DNA of 37,951 bases from Arsukibacterium tuosuense (GCA_945872065.1 CAMBYH010000015.1:1-37951), one strand, 5' to 3'. Shown: positions 1 to 7,348, counted from the stretch's first letter. The notes: generated from the sequence alone by a model not told the origin. A program made the numbers and translations.

Positions 1-162
1 CACCGCCGCGCCGAGCTGGCGACACTCGGTGGCCACCGCTTCCAGCAACCTGGTGTCCCGGGCGGCCAGGGTCAGCTGCGCCCCGAGGACGGCCAGCTGC
101 CGGGCCAGCTCAGCGCCGATACCCCGGGAAGCACCAGTGATGATTACGACGTTGTCGCGCAT
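1..162 (-). CDS. SDR-family oxidoreductase, N-terminal part only (cut by window edge)
   Basis: Reading leftwards from an ATG at 162, the frame stays open for 54 codons and runs off the window. The first residues are MRDNVVIITGASRGIGAEL, the classical short-chain dehydrogenase NAD(P)-binding motif TGxxxGIG (Thr9 to Gly15), followed by LAARD after the second strand, a region that helps select the cofactor. The start lies 34 bp after the stop of the Rieske oxygenase on the same strand, so the two are probably cotranscribed. A dehydrogenase next to a Rieske oxygenase often oxidises the cis-dihydrodiol or alcohol product; that role is inferred from position. The catalytic Ser-Tyr-Lys part lies outside the window, so activity and substrate cannot be judged. 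Confidence 0.85.
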   Translation of the reverse strand, partial: MRDNVVIITGASRGIGAELARQLAVLGAQLTLAARDTRLLEAVATECRQLGAAV

Positions 163-196
163 GGCTGGGGCAAGCGCTGGGCGGTCAATTGATTTC

Positions 197-1321
197 TCAG
201 GCTGCGACAACCACTGACCCGGTCGACGCCTTGAGTGGGACCGTCTTGTGCACCCACTGGCCCGGCTCGCTCCGGTGGCCCGGGCAGGGCAGCACCCGCA
301 CGTGGGTATCTCGCAAGGCATTGAGCGCCTGGGCATCGACCTCGCCGAATTTCTCAGCGTAGTCCAGCGTCATCTTCCGGGCCTGGGCCAGCGTCACGTC
401 GGTCTCCACCAGCAACTCCTCGGCGGGGGACGCCGCCTGGCTGGGCTTAGTGCCCTTCAGCACGGCGTAGTCCTCATCCATGACCTGGTCCCGGGTCATC
501 GTCACCAGCATCTGGTGATCTGTCGCTGAGAGACCTCCCTTGCCATCGGCGCCGGGCTTCGGCTGCAGCAGCAGCATGAAAATCTGGGAATTGTCCGCAT
601 CGATCGGGGTCACCGTGGCGACGACCACGGTGGCGGGATAGCCAGGTTGCTTGTTCGTATTGCGGGACACCATGCCGATCACGTCGAACTCCATCATGAG
701 CCCGCGGTCAGGACTGATGGCACCCTTGGCATCCCAGGCGGCGTGGAACGCCTTCACGTAGGTGTCGGTCTGCTCGAGGGTTTCGATGGTCACGCCCTTG
801 GGCAGCCACTTGGCGAATTCGTGCACATAGTGCACGTGACAGGGGTCATTGTAGTTTTCCGCGAGACGCACGTAGTTCACATCCTTCTTGCGGGACAGGA
901 TGCCCACGTGCCAGCCGTCCGGGTCGTCATACTCCGGCAGGATGTTCCGCAGCCGGGGCCGCTGGGCCTCGTCCAGATCTCCCAGGAAGGCAAAGACCAG
1001 CCCGTAGCGCTCCTCCACTGGATACGACGGCACCCGGGCCTTACGGGGCGGGGCCGCCGGATCCTTGATGCCTGCCGGCACCCGCACACACCGGCCGCTG
1101 CCCTCAAACTCCCAGCCGTGCTGGGGACAGATCAGGAGGTCGTCCCGGCGCTTGCCGGCGGACAGGGAGGCCCCCCGATGACAACAGACATCGCTCAGGC
1201 AGTGGGCGACGCCTGCCTGGTCGCGAAAGAGGACCAGGTCGCAGCCCAGCATGCGGACCTTGACGGGTGCCTGTGTGAGCTCGCTGGCAACACAGGCCGC
1301 GTACCAGTTATTGATGAACAC
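197..1321 (-). CDS. Rieske 2Fe-2S aromatic ring-hydroxylating oxygenase, alpha subunit
   Basis: A 374-residue protein of the VanA/PaO-like Rieske oxygenase group. The Rieske cluster motif C-x-H-x16-C-x2-H is complete (Cys46, His48, Cys65, His68). The mononuclear iron site follows in the C-terminal domain as ENYNDPCH...H, with His162 and His167, and Asp284 in MDEDYAVLKG is a likely third ligand. Such enzymes take electrons from a separate reductase and hydroxylate or demethylate aromatic or other hydrophobic substrates in the cytoplasm. No reductase or ferredoxin gene is visible here. The start is a GTG with GGAG about 8 bases upstream. It is followed by an SDR gene and is divergent from an MFS transporter, which suggests a small catabolic unit. 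Substrate unknown. Confidence 0.93.
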   Translation of the reverse strand: MFINNWYAACVASELTQAPVKVRMLGCDLVLFRDQAGVAHCLSDVCCHRGASLSAGKRRDDLLICPQHGWEFEGSGRCVRVPAGIKDPAAPPRKARVPSYPVEERYGLVFAFLGDLDEAQRPRLRNILPEYDDPDGWHVGILSRKKDVNYVRLAENYNDPCHVHYVHEFAKWLPKGVTIETLEQTDTYVKAFHAAWDAKGAISPDRGLMMEFDVIGMVSRNTNKQPGYPATVVVATVTPIDADNSQIFMLLLQPKPGADGKGGLSATDHQMLVTMTRDQVMDEDYAVLKGTKPSQAASPAEELLVETDVTLAQARKMTLDYAEKFGEVDAQALNALRDTHVRVLPCPGHRSEPGQWVHKTVPLKASTGSVVVAA

Positions 1322-1392
1322 CGGGGCACTCCAGACAGTGGATCCGGAAGCCAGTATGAACCCACGGACAGCAGTCGTTCTAGACTGGCGCC

Positions 1393-2643
1393 ATGGCCTT
1401 CTCCATCCAGCGGCTGCTGCCCCAGGACGACCTGCTGCGGGACGCCACGGACCGGAGGCTCTGGACGTCCATCCTGATCAGCTCCCTCGGGGGCCAGCTC
1501 ACCCTGCTGGCCGTGCCATTGACGGCCGTGGTACTGCTGCATGCCACGCCGCTCCAGATGGCCCGCCTCACCGCCACCGAGATCAGCGCCTTCGTGCTGC
1601 TCTCGCTCCCCGCAGGGGTCTGGCTGGACCGGGTCTACAAGCTGCCCGTCTACATCATCGGCGAATCGGTCCTGGCACTGGCGGTCGCCAGTGTGCCCCT
1701 GGCCTGGTGGCTGGGGTGGTTATCCATGGAATGGCTGTACGTCGTGGCCTTTGCCTTCGGGGCGGTGTACACGATCGCAGGCAGCGCCGCCCAGATCGTG
1801 CTGACCCAGATCGTGCCCCGGGAGCGGCTGGTGGAGGCCCACGCCAAGAACGCGCTGGCCAACTCCACCGCGGAAGTTGCGGGACCCGGCGCTGCCGGCG
1901 TGTTGATCAGCCTGACGAGCCCCGCGCTGGCGCTCGTGGCGGATGCGGTGATGCTGACATTTTCTGCACTGATCCTCCGCGGCCTGCGCCTGAATGAGAC
2001 ATTGCACCCGTCGACCCAGCGCTTTCGCGCGGCACTGCTTACCGGCCTCTCCTTTGTCGCGCAGAACCGGCTGCTGGTAACGATGGCCTGCATCGTCGGG
2101 GGCTGGCAGCTGTGCCACAACGCCGCCCTGGTGGTGCAGATCCTCTTTGCCACCCCGGAACTCGGCCTGTCTGCCGGTGGCGTCGGGCTGTGCTACATCG
2201 CCCTGGGTGTCGGCACCATTCTCGCCAGCACCCTGGGCCACCGGCTCGCGGGCCGGATCGGTCCGGGCCCGACCCTGGTGCTCGGGCTGGCCATCTGTGG
2301 TGGTGGGTGGCTGATAGGTGCGGTCGCGCCCGCCGGGGCTCCCGGGGCCATCCTCTTTGCCCTCATGCTGACGGCCTTCGGCGCGGGCGCCACGCTCGTG
2401 TTCATCACTTTCCTCGCGCTGCGCCAGGCAGCAACCCCGGCGCCCCTCCTGGGCCGGATGACCAGCACGATGCGCTGGCTGATTCTCCTCCCCGCCGCGC
2501 CCGGGGTCCCGCTGGTCGCCATCGCCGCCTGGCGCCAGCCGATCATCCGCAACCTGCGCACCCTGCCCATGGCATCGGGAGCCCATCGGGCAGCGGATGG
2601 ACAGCTGGTCCCGGATTCACAACCCGGAGAATTCGTCCCGTAG
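1393..2643 (+). CDS. MFS transporter, EntS-like (MFS_3), apparently shortened near the C-terminus
   Basis: A 416-residue inner-membrane protein with about ten or eleven hydrophobic segments. The A-type motif GVWLDR follows the second segment and a late RMTSTMRW segment resembles the MFS_3 family (EntS-like exporters). After LPAAPG the protein passes within some ten residues to QPIIRNLRTLP, a tail that in relatives, as I recall them, comes only after two further membrane segments. No hidden coding stretch lies between in another frame, so this looks like an in-frame deletion of roughly 40 residues rather than a frameshift. The stop codon TAG is the TAG of a REP element. The gene is divergent from the Rieske oxygenase, so export or uptake of a related compound is possible. 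Function may be impaired. Confidence 0.85.
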   Translation: MAFSIQRLLPQDDLLRDATDRRLWTSILISSLGGQLTLLAVPLTAVVLLHATPLQMARLTATEISAFVLLSLPAGVWLDRVYKLPVYIIGESVLALAVASVPLAWWLGWLSMEWLYVVAFAFGAVYTIAGSAAQIVLTQIVPRERLVEAHAKNALANSTAEVAGPGAAGVLISLTSPALALVADAVMLTFSALILRGLRLNETLHPSTQRFRAALLTGLSFVAQNRLLVTMACIVGGWQLCHNAALVVQILFATPELGLSAGGVGLCYIALGVGTILASTLGHRLAGRIGPGPTLVLGLAICGGGWLIGAVAPAGAPGAILFALMLTAFGAGATLVFITFLALRQAATPAPLLGRMTSTMRWLILLPAAPGVPLVAIAAWRQPIIRNLRTLPMASGAHRAADGQLVPDSQPGEFVP

Positions 2644-2695
2644 GAGCGGCTTCAGCCGCGAAGGGGTGTGGGATCGCGCGTAAACGCGCTCCTAC
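2640..2695. repeat. REP pair (inverted, BIME-like) between convergent genes
   Basis: One arm reads GTAGGAGCGGCTTCAGCCGC (2640 onward), with its own small hairpin. The other, on the opposite strand, begins GTAGGAGCGCGTTTACGCGC (from 2695 leftwards). Both start with the REP head GTAGGAGCG. The TAG of each head is the stop codon of the adjacent gene: the MFS transporter on + and ubiD-like on -. REP pairs between converging genes often limit read-through or protect mRNA ends; that role is inferred here. Confidence 0.85.
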
Positions 2696-4188
2696 CAGAG
2701 GCCCTTCAGCCGCTCAGCGAGTTTCGCCACCTCGGCGGGGTCGGCCTGGCTGACGTCGGCGTACTCGGTGAAGCGCTCCGGGATCTTGATCGTGGCGTCG
2801 ATGCCCATCTGCTCACCCACGGTCGGAAAGCCCTGGGGCCCCTTCGGTGCGGAGGGGTCGAGGATAAAGGCCTGGCCGGAGCGATTGATGATGATATCGC
2901 TGTAGGGCTGGACCCGCGTCTGGATGGCCCACTCGATGGCGGAGAGGTCGTAAGGATTGACGTCCGGACCCACGACCACCGCCATCTTGGCGGTCCGGGG
3001 CCAGCGACCGGCAGCCCCCCAGAGAGCATGCAGCACGTACTTGCCAAACTCCGGATGCGGTTTGGTAGCACCGTCCACACTCAGCTGAACGATATAGGTC
3101 ATGTTCGGCGTGACGACGCAATCCTTCACTTCCGGGATCTTGCGCTGCAGGTCGGAGAGCATCTCGCCTTCGATAGGAATCAATCCCAGGTAGTTGTGGT
3201 CGAAGGGCGGCATCATCTCGATCGTCGCGTACCAGAGCGGGTTCTTCCGGTGGGTAATGGTCGTCACATCAAACAGCGGGAAGACCTGGTGCTTGTCGTA
3301 GTAACCCACGGAGTTGGAGTGCCAGCCGATGATCTGCTGGGGCACGTCCGGCTGAAAAACGCCTTCAATGACGAACTCCGCTGACGCGGGCACTTCCAGA
3401 TCCACGGTCTCGCACTTGACGAGCTCCACAGGCGAGCCCCGCAGGCCGCCGGCATAGTCGTATTCGTCGAGGCTGTAGGGCACGCCCGTGGCTGCGGCCA
3501 TATGAATGGCTGGATCACACTGGCAGGCAATGGCGATCTCGAGGGGCTTGCCCATGCGCTGCGCCTTCGCCAGATGCAGGCCCACGTGATTCATGGGCGG
3601 GTTCCAGAAGGCGAAGATCGACAGCTGCTTTTTCTGCTCGTGCTCGCTGTAGGTGCCGCCGTGGGGGTGCTGGCAGTTCCAGAGGCTGGTGAGGCGATAC
3701 CAGCCCACATTCCGGATCCCGGTCTCCGGGTCCTTGGTGACCACGACACCACCGCAAACGTAGGAGGCTCCCTCCTTGCCCAGCCACACGTGGGGGATCT
3801 GCTTGTCGATAGAGATCTTCTCCCGGGGAATCACCACGTCCTTGCAGGGTGCCTTCGCCCGGTCAACCATCACCGGCTTGTGCCAGGTGCTGCGGTCCGC
3901 CAGGATCGCCGCGTGCTTCAGCTTGGCCTCGATGGGGTCCCTGGTATCGATCGTGAGCGCAGTGCGTTCCCGGGTGCCGAAGGGATTGAAGATCACCGGA
4001 ACACCCGGGGTGTTGTAACCCACCAGGTTCTCCAGAATCAGCCCAGGGCCGCTGGTCTCGGCAAGCAGGCGCATGAGGGTCTGCAGTTCGTTGCTGCCGT
4101 GGGCGACATTGATCGGCGCCTTGACGTGCTTCAGCTGCCCCATAGTGTCGAGCTTCCCAAGAAACTCGCGCATATCCTTAAAGGCCAT
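2692..4188 (-). CDS. UbiD-family prFMN-dependent decarboxylase
   Basis: A 498-residue UbiD/Fdc-type protein. The start chosen is the ATG at 4188 (MAFKDMREFLGKLD) with CAGGA just upstream; an upstream in-frame ATG would add 26 residues through the operator region. In the prFMN domain, Asn160 and Arg165 (RNVGWYR) and His183 have the spacing of Asn168, Arg173 and His191 of Aspergillus Fdc1, as I recall it. The acidic pair Glu271/Glu275 in SAEFVIEG corresponds to the catalytic glutamate region. Such enzymes reversibly decarboxylate aromatic or alpha,beta-unsaturated acids using prenylated FMN made by UbiX, encoded at 6694-7290. The locus context with a Rieske oxygenase and SDRs argues for a catabolic enzyme rather than ubiquinone-pathway UbiD. 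Its TAG stop lies in a REP element. Confidence 0.92.
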   Translation of the reverse strand: MAFKDMREFLGKLDTMGQLKHVKAPINVAHGSNELQTLMRLLAETSGPGLILENLVGYNTPGVPVIFNPFGTRERTALTIDTRDPIEAKLKHAAILADRSTWHKPVMVDRAKAPCKDVVIPREKISIDKQIPHVWLGKEGASYVCGGVVVTKDPETGIRNVGWYRLTSLWNCQHPHGGTYSEHEQKKQLSIFAFWNPPMNHVGLHLAKAQRMGKPLEIAIACQCDPAIHMAAATGVPYSLDEYDYAGGLRGSPVELVKCETVDLEVPASAEFVIEGVFQPDVPQQIIGWHSNSVGYYDKHQVFPLFDVTTITHRKNPLWYATIEMMPPFDHNYLGLIPIEGEMLSDLQRKIPEVKDCVVTPNMTYIVQLSVDGATKPHPEFGKYVLHALWGAAGRWPRTAKMAVVVGPDVNPYDLSAIEWAIQTRVQPYSDIIINRSGQAFILDPSAPKGPQGFPTVGEQMGIDATIKIPERFTEYADVSQADPAEVAKLAERLKGLW

Positions 4189-4227
4189 CGAATCCTGCTC
4201 CCATGCTCGTGTGGCTGGTTTTAAACG

Positions 4228-4283
4228 CTGCAAACCATAGCATGGGGAAATGGGGACATGCCCCATTTTTACGGGGTTTGCAG
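4228..4283. promoter_or_regulatory. Nested inverted repeat in the divergent ubiD-like/SDR intergenic region
   Basis: The 139-bp gap between the divergent decarboxylase and SDR genes holds a perfect 8-bp inverted repeat, AAATGGGG...CCCCATTT (4248-4268, 5-bp spacer). It is flanked by a second perfect 9-bp pair, CTGCAAACC (4228-4236) and GGTTTGCAG (4275-4283). ATGGGGA is also repeated directly at 4242-4255. This is the layout expected of a shared operator, or a strong cruciform. No regulator gene is adjacent. Confidence 0.6.
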
Positions 4284-4327
4284 TAGGCTAGCGGACCCCA
4301 AACCACCGTTGCTCAGGAAAATACCCA

Positions 4328-5128
4328 ATGCCCGCCTCAAACAAGAAAGTCGCCATCGTCACCGGGTCCGCCACTGGCGTCGGCGCCGCCGCCGCGATCC
4401 TGCTGGCCGAGCACGGCTGCAACGTGGTGATCAACTACACCCGCAGCAAGACCGAGGCCGAGGAGACGGCAGCGACCTGTCGCGCCAAAGGCGCCGAGAC
4501 GATCGTCTTCCAGGCGGATGTGTCGGATGACGACGCCTGCCAGGCCATGGTCAAGGCCGCTGGCGACAAGTGGGGCCGCATTGATTACCTGATCAATAAC
4601 GCGGCACGCACCAAGTTCAATCCTTACAAGAAGCTGGACGGCGTCAGCAAGCAGGACTTCCTCGACATTTATGCGGTCAACGTGGTCGGCGCCTACCAGA
4701 TGGTGCGGGCCGTAACCCCCTGGATGAAGAAGCAGGGCCAGGGCTCCATCGTCAACGACTCCTCCATCGGCGGGGTGACCGGCATTGGTTCCTCCATTCC
4801 CTATGCCGCGTCTAAAGCCGCGCTTAATCTGATGACCAAGTCCCTGGCCCACGTGCTGGCGCCGGAGATCAACATCAACACGGTCGCGCCGGGCATGATC
4901 CAGACCCGCTGGCTGAAGGGCGGCATGGGCGACGAGCAGTACGAGGCCATGATCAAGACCCAGGGCGCACTGCTGCCGCTGAAGAAAGTGGCGACAGCGG
5001 AGGACATCGCAGCCGTGCTGGTCTGGTTCCTCGAGTCAGCACACCTGATCACTGGCGAAACGCTGATTGTGGACAGCGGCATCCACATCGGGACGCTGCC
5101 GAATTATTCCAGCGGGGATGCTTACTGA
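4328..5128 (+). CDS. SDR-family NAD(P)-dependent dehydrogenase
   Basis: A 266-residue classical SDR. Thr12-Gly13 to Gly19 form the TGxxxGxG cofactor motif (TGSATGVG), NNAA is at 90-93, and the catalytic set is Ser146, Tyr159 and Lys163 (YAASK). Length is typical (about 250-270). ATG 4328 is preceded by AGGA at a good distance. It is divergent from the UbiD-like decarboxylase around a nested inverted repeat, and its last codons touch the amide-hydrolase gene, so it may be co-regulated with both. A likely role is oxidation of an alcohol or dihydrodiol, or reduction of a ketone, in the same pathway; the substrate is not readable from sequence. Confidence 0.93.
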   Translation: MPASNKKVAIVTGSATGVGAAAAILLAEHGCNVVINYTRSKTEAEETAATCRAKGAETIVFQADVSDDDACQAMVKAAGDKWGRIDYLINNAARTKFNPYKKLDGVSKQDFLDIYAVNVVGAYQMVRAVTPWMKKQGQGSIVNDSSIGGVTGIGSSIPYAASKAALNLMTKSLAHVLAPEININTVAPGMIQTRWLKGGMGDEQYEAMIKTQGALLPLKKVATAEDIAAVLVWFLESAHLITGETLIVDSGIHIGTLPNYSSGDAY

Positions 5129-6042
5129 TACGCGCTCTTAAGGCAACTGCACTCTCGCTGGCCATCACAGTCGCGACAGCCCTGCCCTCGGCAAGTGCCT
5201 GCACCCGAGCCGTCTATCTGGGCCCCGAAGACACGACTATCACCGTGCGCAGCATGGACTGGAAGACCGATCTCGGTTCCAACCTCTGGGCGTTCCCCCG
5301 GGGCATGCAGCGCACCGGTGCGGCGGGCCCTACGGCCATCCGCTGGACGTCGAAGTACGGGAGCGTGGTCGCCACGGCCTTTGAAGCCGCCACCGCCGAC
5401 GGGATGAACGAAAAAGGGCTCGTCGCCAACCTGCTCTATCTGGCGGAGTCCGAGTACGTGACACCAGCACGAGGCGACAAGCGGCTGCCCATCTCGATCT
5501 CGGCCTGGACACAGTACGTGCTCGACAACTACGCCACCGTTGGCGAGGCAGTCACGGCCCTCGGCAAGGAACCCTTCTATGTCATTCCCGTAGTGTCACC
5601 CGATGGCGCGGCGGGCACCGTGCACCTGGCGATCTCCGACGCCAGCGGCGACTCGGCGATCTTCGAGTACGTGGGCGGCAAACAGGTGATTCACCACGGC
5701 CGGGAGTTCCAGGTGATGACAAACTCGCCCGTGTACGACCAGCAACTTGCACTCAACGCCTACTGGCAGCAGATCGGCGGGACGACCATGCTCCCGGGGA
5801 CGAACCGCGCGGCAGATCGCTTCGTCCGGGCCTCCTTCTACATCAATGCCATCCCCAAGACTGCTGACAACGCCGAAGCCGTCGCCAGCGCGTTCTCGGT
5901 GATTCGCAACGCGTCGGTCCCACTCGGCATTTCGACCCCGGGCCAGCCCAATATCTCGTCCACCCTCTGGCGCACGGTGTCAGATCACAAGAACCGGCGG
6001 TACTACTTTTTTGAGTCCGACCGCAGCCCGAACGTGTTCTGA
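5125..6042 (+). CDS. Secreted linear amide C-N hydrolase (choloylglycine/penicillin V acylase family), cut short by TGA
   Basis: An N-terminal nucleophile hydrolase of the CBAH/PVA family. A signal peptide ending LPSASA precedes CTRAVYLGP, whose Cys (residue 26) would become the catalytic N-terminal nucleophile after cleavage. The family residues Arg and Asp sit 16 and 19 residues later in VRSMDW, and TNSP supplies the oxyanion Asn. The first in-frame ATG (5245) lies after this Cys, so the true start must be upstream. The only plausible start is CTG 5125, overlapping the SDR stop, with GGGG at 5114-5117. The frame ends at TGA 6040-6042 in PNVF*VNL, where relatives carry a Trp (NVFWVDL) as I recall, and stays open afterwards to 6192. 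It is probably a decaying gene. Confidence 0.75.
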   Translation: MIRALKATALSLAITVATALPSASACTRAVYLGPEDTTITVRSMDWKTDLGSNLWAFPRGMQRTGAAGPTAIRWTSKYGSVVATAFEAATADGMNEKGLVANLLYLAESEYVTPARGDKRLPISISAWTQYVLDNYATVGEAVTALGKEPFYVIPVVSPDGAAGTVHLAISDASGDSAIFEYVGGKQVIHHGREFQVMTNSPVYDQQLALNAYWQQIGGTTMLPGTNRAADRFVRASFYINAIPKTADNAEAVASAFSVIRNASVPLGISTPGQPNISSTLWRTVSDHKNRRYYFFESDRSPNVF

Positions 6043-6192
6043 GTGAACCTGGCCGACATTAATTTTACGAACGGGCAGCCCGTGAAGCGGCTCACGCTGA
6101 CCAGTGGGGCCATCTATGCCGGCAACGTGGCGGCGCAGTTTCAGTCGGCCGAGCGGTTTGTGTTTCTGGAAGCGACACCGGTCGCGCCTTAA
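6043..6192 (+). pseudogene. Detached C-terminal remnant of the amide hydrolase
   Basis: In the same frame as the preceding hydrolase, directly after its TGA, 49 codons encode VNLADINFTNGQPVKRL and a segment with IYAGNVAAQF. This matches the family's usual C-terminal strand region (D-L-x-x-x-x-F, GxPVKxL, YAGxVxxxF). One TGG-to-TGA change explains the break. The remnant ends at a TAA that lies inside a REP palindrome (CCTTAAGG). Confidence 0.7.
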
Positions 6193-6203
6193 GGCGCTCC
6201 TAC
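6182..6203 (-). repeat. REP element between convergent gene ends
   Basis: On the - strand this reads GTAGGAGCGCCTTAAGGCGC followed by GA, the same sequence as the element after rpsT at 31381. Its TAG is the stop codon of the flavin split-barrel gene on -, and its central TTAA supplies the TAA that ends the hydrolase remnant on +. It contains a GCGCCTTAAGGCGC palindrome. Confidence 0.85.
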
Positions 6204-6682
6204 GGGGGAAGATTCGTTTCCCACTTCCAGCCGAAGCCCTTCGTGCTGTCGATCAGGCGGATCCAGGAGGGCGTCAGCTGCCAGAACGGCGCGCGCTGCA
6301 GACGGCCGGCAATGATTTTCTCGTTGTCGTCTTTCGGCCGGTCGAACAGGCGGCGCACGTCGGGAAACTTTTCAAGGTAGGCGTCCAGTGCCTTGAGGCG
6401 CGCCTCCCCTTCGAGAACCAGGGCCCGGCCTTCCACCTGCAGGCCGATCACCTCGTCCCAGGTCGCCACGTCCTGGTTGATTGCCCCGGTCACCCGGGCG
6501 TCGTGGTGCATTTCCCGGCCGTGCCGGGTCTTCAGGTCGGACACGAAGTAGAGATTGAGATCCGCATCGCTGGCGTAGAACACGGTGGCGGCCCAGGAAC
6601 GACCGTCCGCCGCCGTGGCCAGAGTGATGGTGCTGTGCCCCGCCAGCAGTTCACGAATCCGGGGCAGATGAGTGTCTGGCAC
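6200..6682 (-). CDS. Pyridoxamine 5'-phosphate oxidase-like flavin split-barrel protein (YhbP-like)
   Basis: A 160-residue protein of the PNPOx-like split-barrel superfamily, closest in feel to E. coli YhbP (UPF0306). The N-terminal part TITLATAADGRSWAATVFYA and YFVSDLKTRH match the first barrel strands and flavin-contact loop. The C-terminal IDSTKGFGWKWE resembles the TDNTLGFG ending of YhbP. Start is GTG at 6682, 11 bp after the ubiX stop, so the two genes form an operon. Members bind FMN, or sometimes F420 or heme, and many have no known reaction. Being cotranscribed with ubiX, which uses reduced FMN, suggests but does not prove a flavin reductase or carrier role. The stop codon lies in a REP element. 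Confidence 0.8.
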   Translation of the reverse strand: MPDTHLPRIRELLAGHSTITLATAADGRSWAATVFYASDADLNLYFVSDLKTRHGREMHHDARVTGAINQDVATWDEVIGLQVEGRALVLEGEARLKALDAYLEKFPDVRRLFDRPKDDNEKIIAGRLQRAPFWQLTPSWIRLIDSTKGFGWKWETNLPP

Positions 6683-6693
6683 CGCTACTGACC

Positions 6694-7290
6694 TCAGGCT
6701 TTCGGCTTCCGTACCTTGCGGGCGGACTCCCGCCCGCCCTTCCAGCGCTTCACCAGGCCGCTCTCGATATCGAAGAGATCGAGAACCCGGCCCACATTGT
6801 GGTTCAGCAGGTCGTCGATGGTCTGGGGGTCGTTATAGAAGCCAGGCATGGGCGGCGCGATGATCGCGCCCATTTCGGCGGCCTGGAGCAGCAGGCGACA
6901 GTGACCCACATGCAGCGGCGTTTCCCGGGGCATCAGTACCAGCTTCCGCTGTTCTTTCAGGACCACGTCGGCGGCGCGGACGATCAGGTTGTCGGCGTAG
7001 GAGCTCACGATGCCCGACAGGGTCTTCATTGAGCAGGGCGCGACAATCATGCCGCCGGTCTTGAAGGAGCCGCTGGCCACTGTCGCCGCCAGGTTCTGGT
7101 CGCTGTGCACTTCGTGGGCCAGGGCTTCCACGTCCTTGACCGCCCAGTCAGTCTCCAGCGAGATATTGAGCTTCCCCCCGTTGCTGATGACGAGATGAAC
7201 CTCCGCGTCCGGCACCTCCCGCAGGGCCTCCAGCAGGCGTATGCCGTAGATGGCACCGCTGGCACCCGTAATCGCGACGATGAGCCGCAT
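6694..7290 (-). CDS. ubiX: UbiX flavin prenyltransferase
   Basis: A 198-residue flavin prenyltransferase that joins dimethylallyl (mono)phosphate to FMN to give prenylated FMN, the cofactor of UbiD enzymes. TGASGAIYG (8-16) is the FMN-binding loop, followed by ASGSF, PCSMKTL (85-91), ERAADVxLKExR-like RAADVVLKEQR (105-115) and PRETP (121-125), all hallmark positions, plus PGFYNDPQ near the end. ATG 7290 is chosen because AGGAG lies upstream and MRLIVAITGASG starts like other UbiX proteins; a longer frame begins at 7320. The product probably serves the decarboxylase at 2692-4188. A dodecameric cytoplasmic enzyme is expected from the family. Confidence 0.95.
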   Translation of the reverse strand: MRLIVAITGASGAIYGIRLLEALREVPDAEVHLVISNGGKLNISLETDWAVKDVEALAHEVHSDQNLAATVASGSFKTGGMIVAPCSMKTLSGIVSSYADNLIVRAADVVLKEQRKLVLMPRETPLHVGHCRLLLQAAEMGAIIAPPMPGFYNDPQTIDDLLNHNVGRVLDLFDIESGLVKRWKGGRESARKVRKPKA

Positions 7291-7336
7291 GGCAACTCCT
7301 GCAGGTAAGGTCGGTGGCATGATACTGGTCGGACTC

Positions 7337-7343
7337 AGGAGGT
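7337..7343 (+). promoter_or_regulatory. Strong ribosome binding site that decides a TTG start
   Basis: AGGAGGT lies 5-6 bases before TTG 7349. It is the best Shine-Dalgarno match in this part of the window and fixes the start of the DUF2007 gene, since the upstream in-frame starts would read through it. Confidence 0.75.
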
Positions 7344-7348
7344 ACCAG

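Noticed and set aside
2500-2640. Frameshift near the end of the MFS transporter
   Set aside because: The alternative frames do not encode a hydrophobic helix, and the in-frame tail LRTLP resembles family ends. A deletion explains it better.
6040-6042. TGA as selenocysteine or recoded stop
   Set aside because: Relatives have Trp, not Cys, at this place, no stem-loop typical of a SECIS follows, and other genes here end normally in TGA. A nonsense mutation is simpler.
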